In this document: positions 1 to 5,779 of the stretch, piece by piece
Layout: each line of letters opens with the position of its first letter
How positions within the stretch are numbered: the stretch's first letter is position 1
NCBI GenBank assembly: GCA_050305975.1
Contig: JBNLGI010000069.1
Coordinates: forward strand, 1 to 10,915
DNA length: 10,915 bases
Origin: Thiodiazotropha sp050305975
Lineage (GTDB): Bacteria > Pseudomonadota > Gammaproteobacteria > Chromatiales > Chromatiaceae
Direction of reading: 5' to 3'
Translations under genes and position numbers: made by a program
Notes under the pieces: generated by a model
What the model saw: only the letters and a program-made list of their open reading frames with translations
Told to the model about the DNA's origin: nothing
The model's database searches: none

Positions 1-245
1 GAGATGTGGATCATGTCCTTGATCGGACCCCAGACCACACCCTTGGAACCGGCGTAGGCGCAACCACGAATGGTCATCACGCCCGGCAGGGACTTACGGT
101 TGGAGGTGATGCACTTCTTCGACTGCTCCACCTCGTGGTCGTTGACCGTGAGATGCTTGGCGCGGTCTTTCTGCGCCTTTTCGGGATAGACCTCCAGCAC
201 CTCCTGGATGAGGGCTTCGGTCTCTTCGCGTGTCATTGCAGACAT
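1..245 (-). CDS. nifD: Nitrogenase MoFe protein alpha chain, N-terminal part (runs off the left edge)
   Basis: Only the first 81 codons are in the window. NifD is the alpha subunit of the cytoplasmic alpha2-beta2 MoFe protein, which carries FeMo-co and shares the P-cluster with NifK. The visible part has the characteristic N-terminal block: KKCITSNRKSLPG around residues 43-55, then MTIRGCAYAGSKG, then VVWGPIKDMIHI. Cys62, in RGCAYAG, falls at the same number as the first P-cluster cysteine of the Azotobacter protein; the later ligands lie outside the window. The ATG at 245-243 has a strong ribosome site, AAGGAG, about seven bases upstream. It follows nifH by about 100 bases on the same strand, so it is co-transcribed with nifH from the sigma-54 promoter at 1303-1318. 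The protein is partial because of the window edge, not because of damage. Confidence 0.97.
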   Translation of the reverse strand, partial: MSAMTREETEALIQEVLEVYPEKAQKDRAKHLTVNDHEVEQSKKCITSNRKSLPGVMTIRGCAYAGSKGVVWGPIKDMIHI

Positions 246-315
246 AATGTTCTCCTTCACCCGCCACCACTAATCCGTGGATACGCAGGCTATGAAACAA
301 AACGATCGGTGGATA

Positions 316-333
316 CCGGCCCCGCAGGGCCGG
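316..333 (-). other. GC-rich hairpin between nifH and nifD
   Basis: A perfect inverted repeat with seven-base arms (CCGGCCC / GGGCCGG) around a four-base loop starts 15 bases after the nifH stop. No T-run directly follows it; the nearest T-rich stretch on the minus strand is about ten bases on, near 295-306. It therefore looks more like an mRNA 3'-end stabiliser or partial attenuator than a full terminator. Hairpins at this place are known in other nifHDK operons, where nifH message is more abundant than nifDK. The function here is inference. Confidence 0.6.
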
Positions 334-348
334 CGCCGTCCAGTTTGC

Positions 349-1230
349 TTAGGCGGAAGCCTCGGCAGCAGCGGTCTGACCGATGATGCTCTCGTCTTCC
401 TCGTCCATGATGCCGAACTCCATCAGCAGCTCTTCCAGCTCGTCCATGGTGCAGGGGGTGGGGATCACCAGCATCTTGTTGTCGATGATCTTCTGCGCCA
501 GAGAACGATACTCGTCGGCCTGCTTGGCGCTCGGGTCGTACTCGATGACGGTCATACGACGGATCTCGGCGCGCTGCACCACGTTGTCGCGGGGCACGAA
601 GTGGATCATCTGGGTACCCAGCTTGGCGGCCAGGGCTTCGATGAGCTCGTCTTCGCGGTCGGTGTTACGGCTGTTGCAGATCAGACCGGCCAGACGCACG
701 CCACCGGAGTTGGCATACTTCACGATACCCTTGGAGATGTTGTTGGCGGCGTACATGGCCATCATCTCGCCGGAGCAGACGATGTAGATCTCCTGCGCCT
801 TGTTCTCGCGGATGGGCATGGCGAAACCGCCGCACACCACGTCGCCGAGCACGTCGTAGAAGACGAAGTCGAGGTCGTCTTCATAGGCGCCCTCTTCCTC
901 CAGGAAGTTGATGGCGGTGATAACGCCGCGGCCGGCGCAGCCGACGCCAGGCTCGGGGCCGCCGGACTCGACGCACTTGATGTCGCCGTAACCGGTTTTC
1001 AGCACATCTTCCAGCTCCAGGTCCTCGACGGTGCCAGCCTCGGCAGCCATCTCCATGATGGTGTTCTGCGCCTTGGAGTGCAGGATCAGACGGGTGGAGT
1101 CCGCTTTCGGGTCGCAACCGACGATCATTACCTTTTTACCCAGCTCGGCCAGACCAGCCACCAGGTTCTGGGTCGTGGTAGACTTGCCGATACCGCCTTT
1201 ACCGTAGATTGCGCATTGACGCAGTGCCAT
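349..1230 (-). CDS. nifH: Nitrogenase iron protein (dinitrogenase reductase)
   Basis: NifH is the homodimeric Fe protein that passes electrons one at a time to NifDK, hydrolysing two MgATP per electron; it is also needed for FeMo-co assembly. The 293-residue product is full length for the family. Visible features are the P-loop GKGGIGKS (residues 10-17), the 4Fe-4S ligands Cys98 (in GVGCAGRG) and Cys133 (in DVVCGGFAMPI), and Arg101, the residue that DraT ADP-ribosylates. The C-terminal tail is acidic and then alanine-rich, as in many proteobacteria. The ATG is preceded by a strong AAGGAGA ribosome site. A GC-rich hairpin (316-333) follows the stop before nifD. Expression is expected to be NifA- and sigma-54-dependent, and activity is expected to be switched by draT (divergent neighbour) and draG (right end of the window). 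Confidence 0.99.
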   Translation of the reverse strand: MALRQCAIYGKGGIGKSTTTQNLVAGLAELGKKVMIVGCDPKADSTRLILHSKAQNTIMEMAAEAGTVEDLELEDVLKTGYGDIKCVESGGPEPGVGCAGRGVITAINFLEEEGAYEDDLDFVFYDVLGDVVCGGFAMPIRENKAQEIYIVCSGEMMAMYAANNISKGIVKYANSGGVRLAGLICNSRNTDREDELIEALAAKLGTQMIHFVPRDNVVQRAEIRRMTVIEYDPSAKQADEYRSLAQKIIDNKMLVIPTPCTMDELEELLMEFGIMDEEDESIIGQTAAAEASA

Positions 1231-1302
1231 GTTGGATCTCCTTCTATTGATGAATCAATGTGTGACTGAAGTCGTTTAAGGTCACTCGGACAACCACTAT
1301 TC

Positions 1303-1318
1303 AGCAAGCCGCGTGCCA
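1303..1318 (-). promoter_or_regulatory. Sigma-54 (-24/-12) promoter of nifHD
   Basis: Read on the minus strand this is TGGCACGCGGCTTGCT, which matches every fixed position of the sigma-54 consensus TGGCACG-N4-TTGCW. The GG and GC doublets are ten bases apart. Transcription should start near 1292, giving a leader of about 60 bases before the nifH ATG. The leader contains a short palindrome, ATTGAT-GA-ATCAAT, at 1246-1259. Confidence 0.95.
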
Positions 1319-1332
1319 AAACAGAATTTAGC

Positions 1333-1362
1333 TTATATCTTCTTGTTTTTATTTGATATATT
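1333..1362 (+). promoter_or_regulatory. Possible sigma-70 promoter for draT
   Basis: TATATT at 1357-1362 resembles a -10 box, and TTATAT at 1333-1338 is a poor -35 at 18-base spacing. No sigma-54 pattern (GG-N10-GC) was found on the plus strand between nifH and draT. A start near 1369 would leave a leader of about 50 bases before the ATG at 1419. The match is modest, and the region is AT-rich for other possible reasons. Confidence 0.3.
1346..1358 (-). promoter_or_regulatory. Weak candidate IHF site in the nifH-draT spacer
   Basis: In the AT-rich tract between the NifA site and the sigma-54 element, the minus strand carries TATCAA followed by ATAA and AAA. The first half matches the IHF consensus WATCAA-N4-TTR, but the TTR half does not. 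Position and AT-richness suit DNA bending between activator and promoter, but the sequence match alone is weak. Confidence 0.3.
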
Positions 1363-1415
1363 ATGCCGATGCCGACCCTGCAATCCGGTTCGGTTCGCGA
1401 CAATCACGCATTGAA

Positions 1416-1431
1416 TGTATGGATGATCACA
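1416..1431. promoter_or_regulatory. NifA upstream activator site (TGT-N10-ACA) overlapping the draT start
   Basis: TGT and ACA are separated by exactly ten bases, the NifA binding pattern. The centre lies about 105 bases upstream of the -24 edge of the nifH promoter, a normal distance for NifA acting through a DNA loop. The same bases include the ATG of draT (1419-1421), so activator binding could also touch draT expression. Confidence 0.8.
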
Positions 1432-2264
1432 AACAAACCCTACACAACCTGAGCGCGCTGCCCGCCTACGCCCGGCTGCCGATCAACCACTGCAATCTGC
1501 CCTCGGTCATCCTCGGCAGCCTGACCTTTCAACAACATCCGGTGGCGCTGCATCTGGATGGGGTCGAAGAGCTCCACGCGGAACTCTTCAGCAGCCTGCA
1601 GCCGGTGGAGGCGTGTGAAGAGCGCGCCGTTCGTTTCAAGGACTACATGGCCTCGAGTTTTCTGCTCGATCATCTGGACGAGGCGGGTTTCGATGCCGCC
1701 AAGAGTCGCTACAAACGGGGCAAGGCCGACTACCTGAGAATGCTACGCGGCTGGATGTTCGATCCCGACGGCAAGGAGGCGGCCGTGCTGAAGAGCTGGG
1801 TGGAATCCCGTTTTGGCCTGTTACCGCGCAATCATGGGGGGCCGCTGGGCGACTGTTCGACGGAAAGCTATCAACGCTATCTCAGCGCCCGGGCAAAGGG
1901 ACTCTACAACACCAATGCCCTGGAAGCGCAGTTCGATCTGCTCTACACCTATTGCCAGTACGAGCTCGGACGTCGGTTCGCCGACACCAGCCATCTGCGC
2001 CTCTACCGCGGGATCAATCAGGTGAGAGAACACGAGATATTGCACCAACCCGAAAAGCACACCTACATTCTGCTGCTCAACAACCTCAACTCCTTCACTC
2101 ACGACCGGAACCAGGCCGACGAATTCGGCGACTATATACTCGAGGCGGAAATTCCACTGGCAAAAGTGTTCTATTTTCCGGAGCTGCTGCCCGGCACGCT
2201 GAAGGGCGAGAACGAATACCTGGTGATCGGCGGCGTCTATCAGGTCAAGGTCAGTATCCTGTGA
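1419..2264 (+). CDS. draT: NAD+--dinitrogen-reductase ADP-D-ribosyltransferase
   Basis: DraT moves ADP-ribose from NAD to Arg101 of NifH, which blocks nitrogenase when ammonium appears or energy falls. The 281-residue product is close to the roughly 276 residues of the Rhodospirillum enzyme. The conserved N-terminal block YARLPIN-CNLPSVILGSLTFQ-HPV is plain at residues 17-42. The C-terminal half carries an R-S-E set of ADP-ribosyltransferase residues: Arg197 in LYRG, Ser225 in NSFT, and Glu264/Glu266 in GENEY. I chose the ATG at 1419 because the family's conserved block begins shortly after it; an upstream in-frame TTG at 1353 would add 22 unlikely residues. No good ribosome site precedes either start, which may keep DraT scarce. 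It diverges from nifH, and draG is unusually far away, at 9711-10619. Confidence 0.95.
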   Translation: MDDHKQTLHNLSALPAYARLPINHCNLPSVILGSLTFQQHPVALHLDGVEELHAELFSSLQPVEACEERAVRFKDYMASSFLLDHLDEAGFDAAKSRYKRGKADYLRMLRGWMFDPDGKEAAVLKSWVESRFGLLPRNHGGPLGDCSTESYQRYLSARAKGLYNTNALEAQFDLLYTYCQYELGRRFADTSHLRLYRGINQVREHEILHQPEKHTYILLLNNLNSFTHDRNQADEFGDYILEAEIPLAKVFYFPELLPGTLKGENEYLVIGGVYQVKVSIL

Positions 2265-2308
2265 CTACCCGTGCGGGGCGGCTCCAAAACCGTTGCAATT
2301 CCCATAAT

Positions 2309-2326
2309 GGTGCGGCAAGCCGCACC
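2309..2326. repeat. Perfect palindromic hairpin between convergent draT and 2409-2777
   Basis: GGTGCGGC-AA-GCCGCACC forms an eight-base perfect inverted repeat in the 144-base gap between two converging genes. It could end transcription in both directions, although no T-run follows on either strand. Its sequence style resembles short dispersed GGTGCG...CGCACC palindromes seen in many proteobacterial genomes; that family assignment is from memory and unchecked. Confidence 0.5.
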
Positions 2327-2408
2327 CTATCACGCGAGGTTCAAACCATTCGCCCCCTGTCCAGACTAGGACGGCCGGGAGCCGACCTACGAGTACACAT
2401 CCACGGCA

Positions 2409-2777
2409 TCAAACACCGTATAGCGACTCACGCAGATAGCGCTTGAAGTGCTTCATCACCGGTTTTGGAATCATCCCCTCCGCCTGCACCCGGAGCTGAT
2501 GGATACGTTGCTCGGAATCGCCAAGACGCGCATTCATCGCATTGTGAATCGCCACATGAATGGAATCGTCGAAGAGCAGACTTTGTCGATCCTTCACCTC
2601 GTGATAGATCGCAATCAGGGCCACCTGCTCTTCCGGCGACATCTTGCACTTCTTGTCGAGTATCTTGAGCATCACGGTCGTGATGCAATCGATCTGCAGG
2701 GGATCCAGGGGCGCCTCTGCCGCCCACAGCGCGGCGGGATGGGGGTTCTCGAGGATTTTGAAATGCTCGGCTTTCAT
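2409..2777 (-). CDS. Conserved-looking hypothetical protein, unrecognised (122 residues)
   Basis: I do not recognise this family. The product is soluble, with no signal peptide or membrane segment, and appears mostly helical. It has a His/Met-containing middle (around residues 55-80, including SIHVAIHNAM) and a basic C-terminal stretch (KPVMKHFKRYL). I chose the ATG at 2777 because AGGGG lies about four bases upstream of it. A longer reading from 2810 would overlap the gene before it. It starts seven bases after the stop of the DUF3144-like gene, so the two form an operon, and it converges on draT. Its place between two NifA-controlled units suggests a nif accessory role, but nothing in the sequence itself shows one. 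Confidence 0.75.
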   Translation of the reverse strand: MKAEHFKILENPHPAALWAAEAPLDPLQIDCITTVMLKILDKKCKMSPEEQVALIAIYHEVKDRQSLLFDDSIHVAIHNAMNARLGDSEQRIHQLRVQAEGMIPKPVMKHFKRYLRESLYGV

Positions 2778-2784
2778 GACACCC

Positions 2785-3054
2785 CTATCCGTCTGCCGCC
2801 GCTCGTGCAATTTCGGATTTTCCGTAGTCTCTCATGCATTCCTGCAGCATTTTACGATACTGATCGCAATAGTAGTCGATGGCCGATTGTTGGTTTTCGG
2901 CAGCCCCATCCGACTCGCGAAAGAAGAAGGTGTTATAGCGCGCCGCTGCGTACATGAACGCTGCGCTCAGAAACGGCATCGCCCACTCCTCGCTCAATTC
3001 GTTGGCGAGGTGTATGAACTCATCGGCCACTTCGTGAAAATCATTTTCCTGCAT
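2785..3054 (-). CDS. DUF3144-like small protein (89 residues)
   Basis: This small acidic soluble protein resembles the DUF3144 family, judging by ADEFIHLANELSEE near the N-terminus (residues 10-23) and FLSAAFMYAAARYNTF in the middle (28-43). The family has no known function. A GGCGGAAACG ribosome-site region sits just before the ATG. It is the first gene of a two-gene unit, with seven bases to the next start. It diverges from the SIR2-like operon across a 292-base control region that holds a NifA site and a sigma-54 promoter pointing the other way. I found no convincing sigma-54 element for this direction, so its own promoter is unknown. The family assignment is from memory of the sequence pattern. 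Confidence 0.8.
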   Translation of the reverse strand: MQENDFHEVADEFIHLANELSEEWAMPFLSAAFMYAAARYNTFFFRESDGAAENQQSAIDYYCDQYRKMLQECMRDYGKSEIARAAADG

Positions 3055-3212
3055 CGTTTCCGCCCTCTCGAGGTTCTATGCGTTTCATTCCACCTATTCA
3101 AGAACAGAAACACTTATCGTGCCAATTGAAATGATTCGCATAAATCACGAAGCAGTGCCGATGTATTCAGGCCCATCACGACATTTTACGATCAGCCAAT
3201 ACTCTCCCTGTT

Positions 3213-3228
3213 TGTCGCAAATCCTACA
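3213..3228. promoter_or_regulatory. NifA upstream activator site for the SIR2-like operon
   Basis: TGTCGCAAATCCTACA is an exact TGT-N10-ACA NifA site. Its centre is about 97 bases before the predicted transcription start near 3318, which is in the normal range. With the IHF site at 3261 and the sigma-54 element at 3292 it makes a complete nif-type promoter. It lies in the divergent spacer and could in principle serve the DUF3144-like unit too, though I see no good promoter there. Confidence 0.85.
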
Positions 3229-3260
3229 AATGGCCGACAGCAGCCAGCGGCATGTCCTGA

Positions 3261-3273
3261 TAATTGTTTGATT
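3261..3273 (-). promoter_or_regulatory. IHF-binding site between the NifA site and the sigma-54 promoter
   Basis: Read on the minus strand it is AATCAAACAATTA, a perfect fit to WATCAA-N4-TTR. It lies between the activator site and the -24/-12 element, where IHF typically bends the DNA so that NifA can touch sigma-54 polymerase. Confidence 0.75.
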
Positions 3274-3291
3274 TCCAGACTGATAGTCGAT

Positions 3292-3307
3292 TGGCCTACG
3301 TCTTGCA
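3292..3307 (+). promoter_or_regulatory. Sigma-54 (-24/-12) promoter of the SIR2/Cys/hemerythrin operon
   Basis: TGGCCTACGTCTTGCA has the essential GG-N10-GC spacing and an exact TTGCA -12 block; the -24 half departs from consensus at three less critical positions (5-7). Transcription should begin near 3318, giving a leader of about 29 bases that contains the GGAG ribosome site at 3336-3339. Confidence 0.85.
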
Positions 3308-3346
3308 TCTAGAGATCAGATAAACGACCGATACTGGAGCAGAACT

Positions 3347-4246
3347 ATGGGCGAGATCCGATTCCAAGAGATCATTTCAGGCTTGAGAGATGGCACCATC
3401 GTGCCCTATCTTGGCGCAGGCGCACTGAACGGAGCGGTCGATACGGCGAGTGGAGAACCCATCCCCGCCGACAGTGACAGCCTGATCCTGGCCATGAACG
3501 ACGGCAAACCGATGGCGCCGCGCCTGATGTACGAATTCGCTCGAGCCGCCATGGACGTGGAGCTGAAGAGGGGTCGTTCCGCGGTCAATCGCTTTCTCGA
3601 CACTACCTATGGGCAATCGACTTGGACGCGCGCCCCCCTGCATGAATGGCTCGTCGATATCAAACCGGGATATGTGATCGACATCAATCGTGACACGCAA
3701 CTGCAGGCGACCTACAGCGACACCCCCCACACCCTGATCCGGGGAATCGCACGAATCGGTGGCACCGACTACCGCTTCCGTATTCACCACTACGACGGCG
3801 AAAAGTACTCGGCAAAGGAGATCGATCAATCGGAAGTCGATCCGTCCTTGCCGATCCTGTTCAAACCCATGGGCAGCCCCCTGCCGGATTCCACCTACAT
3901 CGCCTCCGATGCAGACTACGTGGACTATATCACCGAACTCATGGGTGGATTTGCCATCCCGAGCTTTCTCAAGGAGTACCGAAAAGACAAACGGTATCTG
4001 TTCCTGGGCCTGCGCATGACGCGGGATACGGAGCGCATGGTGCTTTCTGATATCATCTATGCGGCTGCAAGCCCCTCCGGCTGGGCCCTGATCCCCGAGC
4101 CCAACGACAAGGAGCGTCGCTTTTGCAAAAAAATGAACATCGAGATTATCGAAGCGGATATTGATGACCTTCTGAACGCCGACACAGGTCTGTCGCCACG
4201 GAATGTCAGCGAAACGGTCGCCCCGATACACGATGTAGGTTGTTGA
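3347..4246 (+). CDS. SIR2-like (SIR2_2-type) protein lacking the catalytic histidine, nif-controlled
   Basis: The 299-residue soluble protein has the layout of the SIR2-like fold. A glycine-rich NAD loop VPYLGAGAL is at residues 19-27. DINRD at 112-116 sits in the position of the TTN-D motif and keeps Asn114 and Asp116. FKPMGS at 172-177 sits where SIR2 proteins have KLHGS, with Met175 replacing the catalytic histidine. YLFLGLRMTRD at 217-227 matches the usual FLGYSLRD-like segment near the end. I infer that it binds NAD or an ADP-ribose compound but may not hydrolyse it; this is not shown. GGAG lies seven bases before the ATG. It heads a three-gene operon behind a NifA/IHF/sigma-54 promoter, so it should be made only when nitrogen fixation genes are on. 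Sharing NAD chemistry with nearby DraT is suggestive. Defence-type SIR2 NADases are an alternative, but the promoter argues against that. Confidence 0.8.
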   Translation: MGEIRFQEIISGLRDGTIVPYLGAGALNGAVDTASGEPIPADSDSLILAMNDGKPMAPRLMYEFARAAMDVELKRGRSAVNRFLDTTYGQSTWTRAPLHEWLVDIKPGYVIDINRDTQLQATYSDTPHTLIRGIARIGGTDYRFRIHHYDGEKYSAKEIDQSEVDPSLPILFKPMGSPLPDSTYIASDADYVDYITELMGGFAIPSFLKEYRKDKRYLFLGLRMTRDTERMVLSDIIYAAASPSGWALIPEPNDKERRFCKKMNIEIIEADIDDLLNADTGLSPRNVSETVAPIHDVGC

Positions 4247-4267
4247 ACAGAAATATCGAGTATCACC

Positions 4268-4498
4268 ATGGCTAACTTCACACCCTGCCAGGGCAAAAAC
4301 GCCTGTCGCGACAATGGCGTACTTTGCCTGACCTGCGGACGCAAACTGACCGAAATCGAAAAGCTGCGCGAACTCATGCAGGAGTTATCCGAACACGCCA
4401 TCGAGTACGACTACGAAAATGTGGATGACTTTACCCAGTACATTGCGCGTAAAGTGGCCAAAATGATCGAGTACAAACGGCAGGAAGCGACCACCTGA
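4268..4498 (+). CDS. Small four-cysteine protein, DUF1289-like metal-binding candidate (76 residues)
   Basis: The N-terminal third holds four cysteines at 7, 13, 20 and 23 (C-x5-C-x6-C-x2-C, ending CLTCGR), followed by TEIEKLREL. This resembles DUF1289-type proteins, which carry a comparable cysteine group before an R-x-x-x-E-I stretch, but the first spacing is longer, so the assignment is tentative. A zinc or iron-sulfur site is likely by inference. The C-terminal half is a charged helix (KLRELMQELSEH onward). It starts 21 bases after the SIR2-like gene and ends three bases before the bacteriohemerythrin ATG, so it is the middle cistron of the NifA-controlled operon. Only a weak GAG ribosome site is seen. 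Confidence 0.82.
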   Translation: MANFTPCQGKNACRDNGVLCLTCGRKLTEIEKLRELMQELSEHAIEYDYENVDDFTQYIARKVAKMIEYKRQEATT

Positions 4499-4501
4499 TC
4501 C

Positions 4502-4900
4502 ATGGCTGAATTGATAGAGAACTTCGAACAGCGGTACCTGCTGGGCCTGGAGGCCATGGATGATACGCATCGCGAGTTCGTCGAGCTGGTCAACAGTCTG
4601 GATGGAGCGGACAAAGCCAGCTTCATTTACCTGTTCCGCGAACTCCATGAACACACCCAATCGCACTTCGAACAGGAACAGCAGTGGATGGAAAATTCAG
4701 GCTATCCTGGCATGCGTGAACATATGGACGAACACCGGCGCGTGCTGGGCGAGATGAATCGCTTCGCCCAGCGGGTGGCTGCCGGATCGGTCGTAATGGG
4801 AAAGGCCTATGTGACGCAGCAACTTCCCCAGTGGTTCGATCTGCATGCCAGGATGATGGATAGCGCGCTTGCCAACCATTTGAAGACGCATAAGCGTTAA
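4502..4900 (+). CDS. Bacteriohemerythrin
   Basis: A 132-residue single-domain hemerythrin: a four-helix bundle that binds O2 (or NO) at a di-iron centre in the cytoplasm. All the expected ligands are present: His23 (DDTHREF), His55 and Glu59 (SHFEQE), His74 and His78 (EHMDEH), His115 and Asp120 (LHARMMD). The length is normal for the free-standing form. The ATG lies three bases after the previous stop, so translation is probably coupled; a possible AGGAAG is too far upstream to decide the start. As the last gene of a NifA/sigma-54 operon it probably buffers or delivers oxygen, or senses it, while oxygen-sensitive nitrogenase is being made. That role is inference from context. Confidence 0.93.
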   Translation: MAELIENFEQRYLLGLEAMDDTHREFVELVNSLDGADKASFIYLFRELHEHTQSHFEQEQQWMENSGYPGMREHMDEHRRVLGEMNRFAQRVAAGSVVMGKAYVTQQLPQWFDLHARMMDSALANHLKTHKR

Positions 4901-4904
4901 CGAA

Positions 4905-4930
4905 CCGATAGCATGATAACGAGTTATCGG
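4905..4930. repeat. Nested inverted repeats after the bacteriohemerythrin gene
   Basis: CCGATA (4905-4910) pairs with TATCGG (4925-4930), and within that span GATAAC-GA-GTTATC (4915-4928) forms an alternative six-base stem. They start four bases after the stop codon. They may be a weak, T-less terminator or a 3'-end structure of the operon message. Confidence 0.4.
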
Positions 4931-4997
4931 AGTGACGCCGTGCAGCACAGTTGAGCGGCGGATGTCCGTTCCGAATCCAGGCACAAACACTGCGCAG

Positions 4998-5055
4998 ATA
5001 TTGACAATATTGTAGCGCGTATGGCCAACTGCGCTCGCCAGGTGGAATCCACCTG
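4998..5055. repeat. Two further palindromes in the convergent gap
   Basis: ATATTG-A-CAATAT lies at 4998-5010 and CAGGTGGA-A-TCCACCTG at 5039-5055. Both are perfect inverted repeats with tiny loops in the 222-base gap between the bacteriohemerythrin gene and the convergent cell-wall hydrolase gene. The second could act as a terminator stem in either direction, but no T-run follows. I see no gene in this gap. Confidence 0.4.
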
Positions 5056-5122
5056 ACTGCAGCGAACTGACGCTTCCTTTCCTTGTGTGTACGCGTGCAG
5101 CAGTTTCGTGCGGGCTGGCTCG

Positions 5123-5752
5123 TCAGTTCATGCTATATAACTGCGGCGGCTTCTTCAGGTAGAAATTATGTCGACCGATTTTCTTCACGAACGTGAGTGC
5201 ATCGCGCCAATAGGGCTTGACATAGACGGCGTGATACCAGAGTGCGCCATCCGTGGGATCGAACGATTTTCCGGAATAGATGGTTTTGGCGATTTGTAGA
5301 GACCGAGCCCAGGCTCCATTGTTCTTTGGATCGTCCGAGCGACCATCACACCACCAGGAAAACTGACACTTGTGACGCCGCTTTTCGCCTCCCTGTTGAA
5401 CGACACCACAGACCGTGTCCGGATAGCGTTTGTCGGCAACGCGATTCATGACCACATGACCGACGGCCCGCTGTCCTTGTTCCGATTCCCCTCGAGCCTC
5501 GAAGTAAATATTCAATGCCAGGCAGCGAATTTCATCTTCAGCCGGCGCCGACTCTGGGGACGACTCGTCACTCGGATCTATGCTCGCACCTGTCGGTTCG
5601 AGCATGCTCTCTTCGACCAGTGCGATGATGTTCGAAAGATCATCCGATAACTCTTGCGCATGCACTTCCTGTGTCGCATGGCAATCGAGCAAAACGACAA
5701 TCAAGGTAACGATCATGCATTGACCATGTCGATTTTGTGTTTGATTTATCAT
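5123..5752 (-). CDS. Secreted cell-wall hydrolase, SleB/CwlJ type (Hydrolase_2)
   Basis: The mature domain from about residue 74 matches the SleB/CwlJ hydrolase family of lytic transglycosylase-like peptidoglycan enzymes. ALNIYFEARGES (79-90) holds the family's catalytic Glu85. It is followed by AVGHVVMNRV (96-105), CQFSWWCDG (129-137), GALWYHAVYVKPYW (169-182) and GRHNFY (193-198). The N-terminus has a hydrophobic stretch (MIVTLIVVLLD, from residue 13) and a likely signal peptidase I site after VHA (residue 32), then an acidic Ser/Pro linker, so export to the periplasm is expected. The start may be 5752 or the internal ATG at 5716; neither has a clear ribosome site. In Gram-negative bacteria such proteins remodel the wall. 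Nothing ties it to nitrogen fixation. Confidence 0.88.
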   Translation of the reverse strand: MINQTQNRHGQCMIVTLIVVLLDCHATQEVHAQELSDDLSNIIALVEESMLEPTGASIDPSDESSPESAPAEDEIRCLALNIYFEARGESEQGQRAVGHVVMNRVADKRYPDTVCGVVQQGGEKRRHKCQFSWWCDGRSDDPKNNGAWARSLQIAKTIYSGKSFDPTDGALWYHAVYVKPYWRDALTFVKKIGRHNFYLKKPPQLYSMN

Positions 5753-5779
5753 ATCGACTCAATCTCTGCCTCAATATCG

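Noticed and set aside
277..1269. Long plus-strand open frame opposite nifH
   Set aside because: It is the antisense shadow of nifH, a product of strongly biased codon use, with no ribosome site or family resemblance.
1353..1418. Upstream TTG start for draT
   Set aside because: It adds 22 residues with no match to the family's N-terminus and lies inside the probable promoter tract; the ATG at 1419 fits family length.
3195..3208. Minus-strand GG-N10-GC as a sigma-54 promoter for the DUF3144-like unit
   Set aside because: The -12 half is TGGCT, not TTGC, and the NifA site is only about five bases upstream, too close for a normal activator distance.
3377..4231. Long minus-strand open frame opposite the SIR2-like gene
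   Set aside because: It is antisense to a gene with clear motifs and its own promoter; the translated product is low in recognisable structure.
5681..5716. Lipoprotein reading of the wall hydrolase N-terminus (cysteine in LLDC)
   Set aside because: Aspartate just before the cysteine does not fit a lipobox; a signal peptidase I site after VHA fits better.
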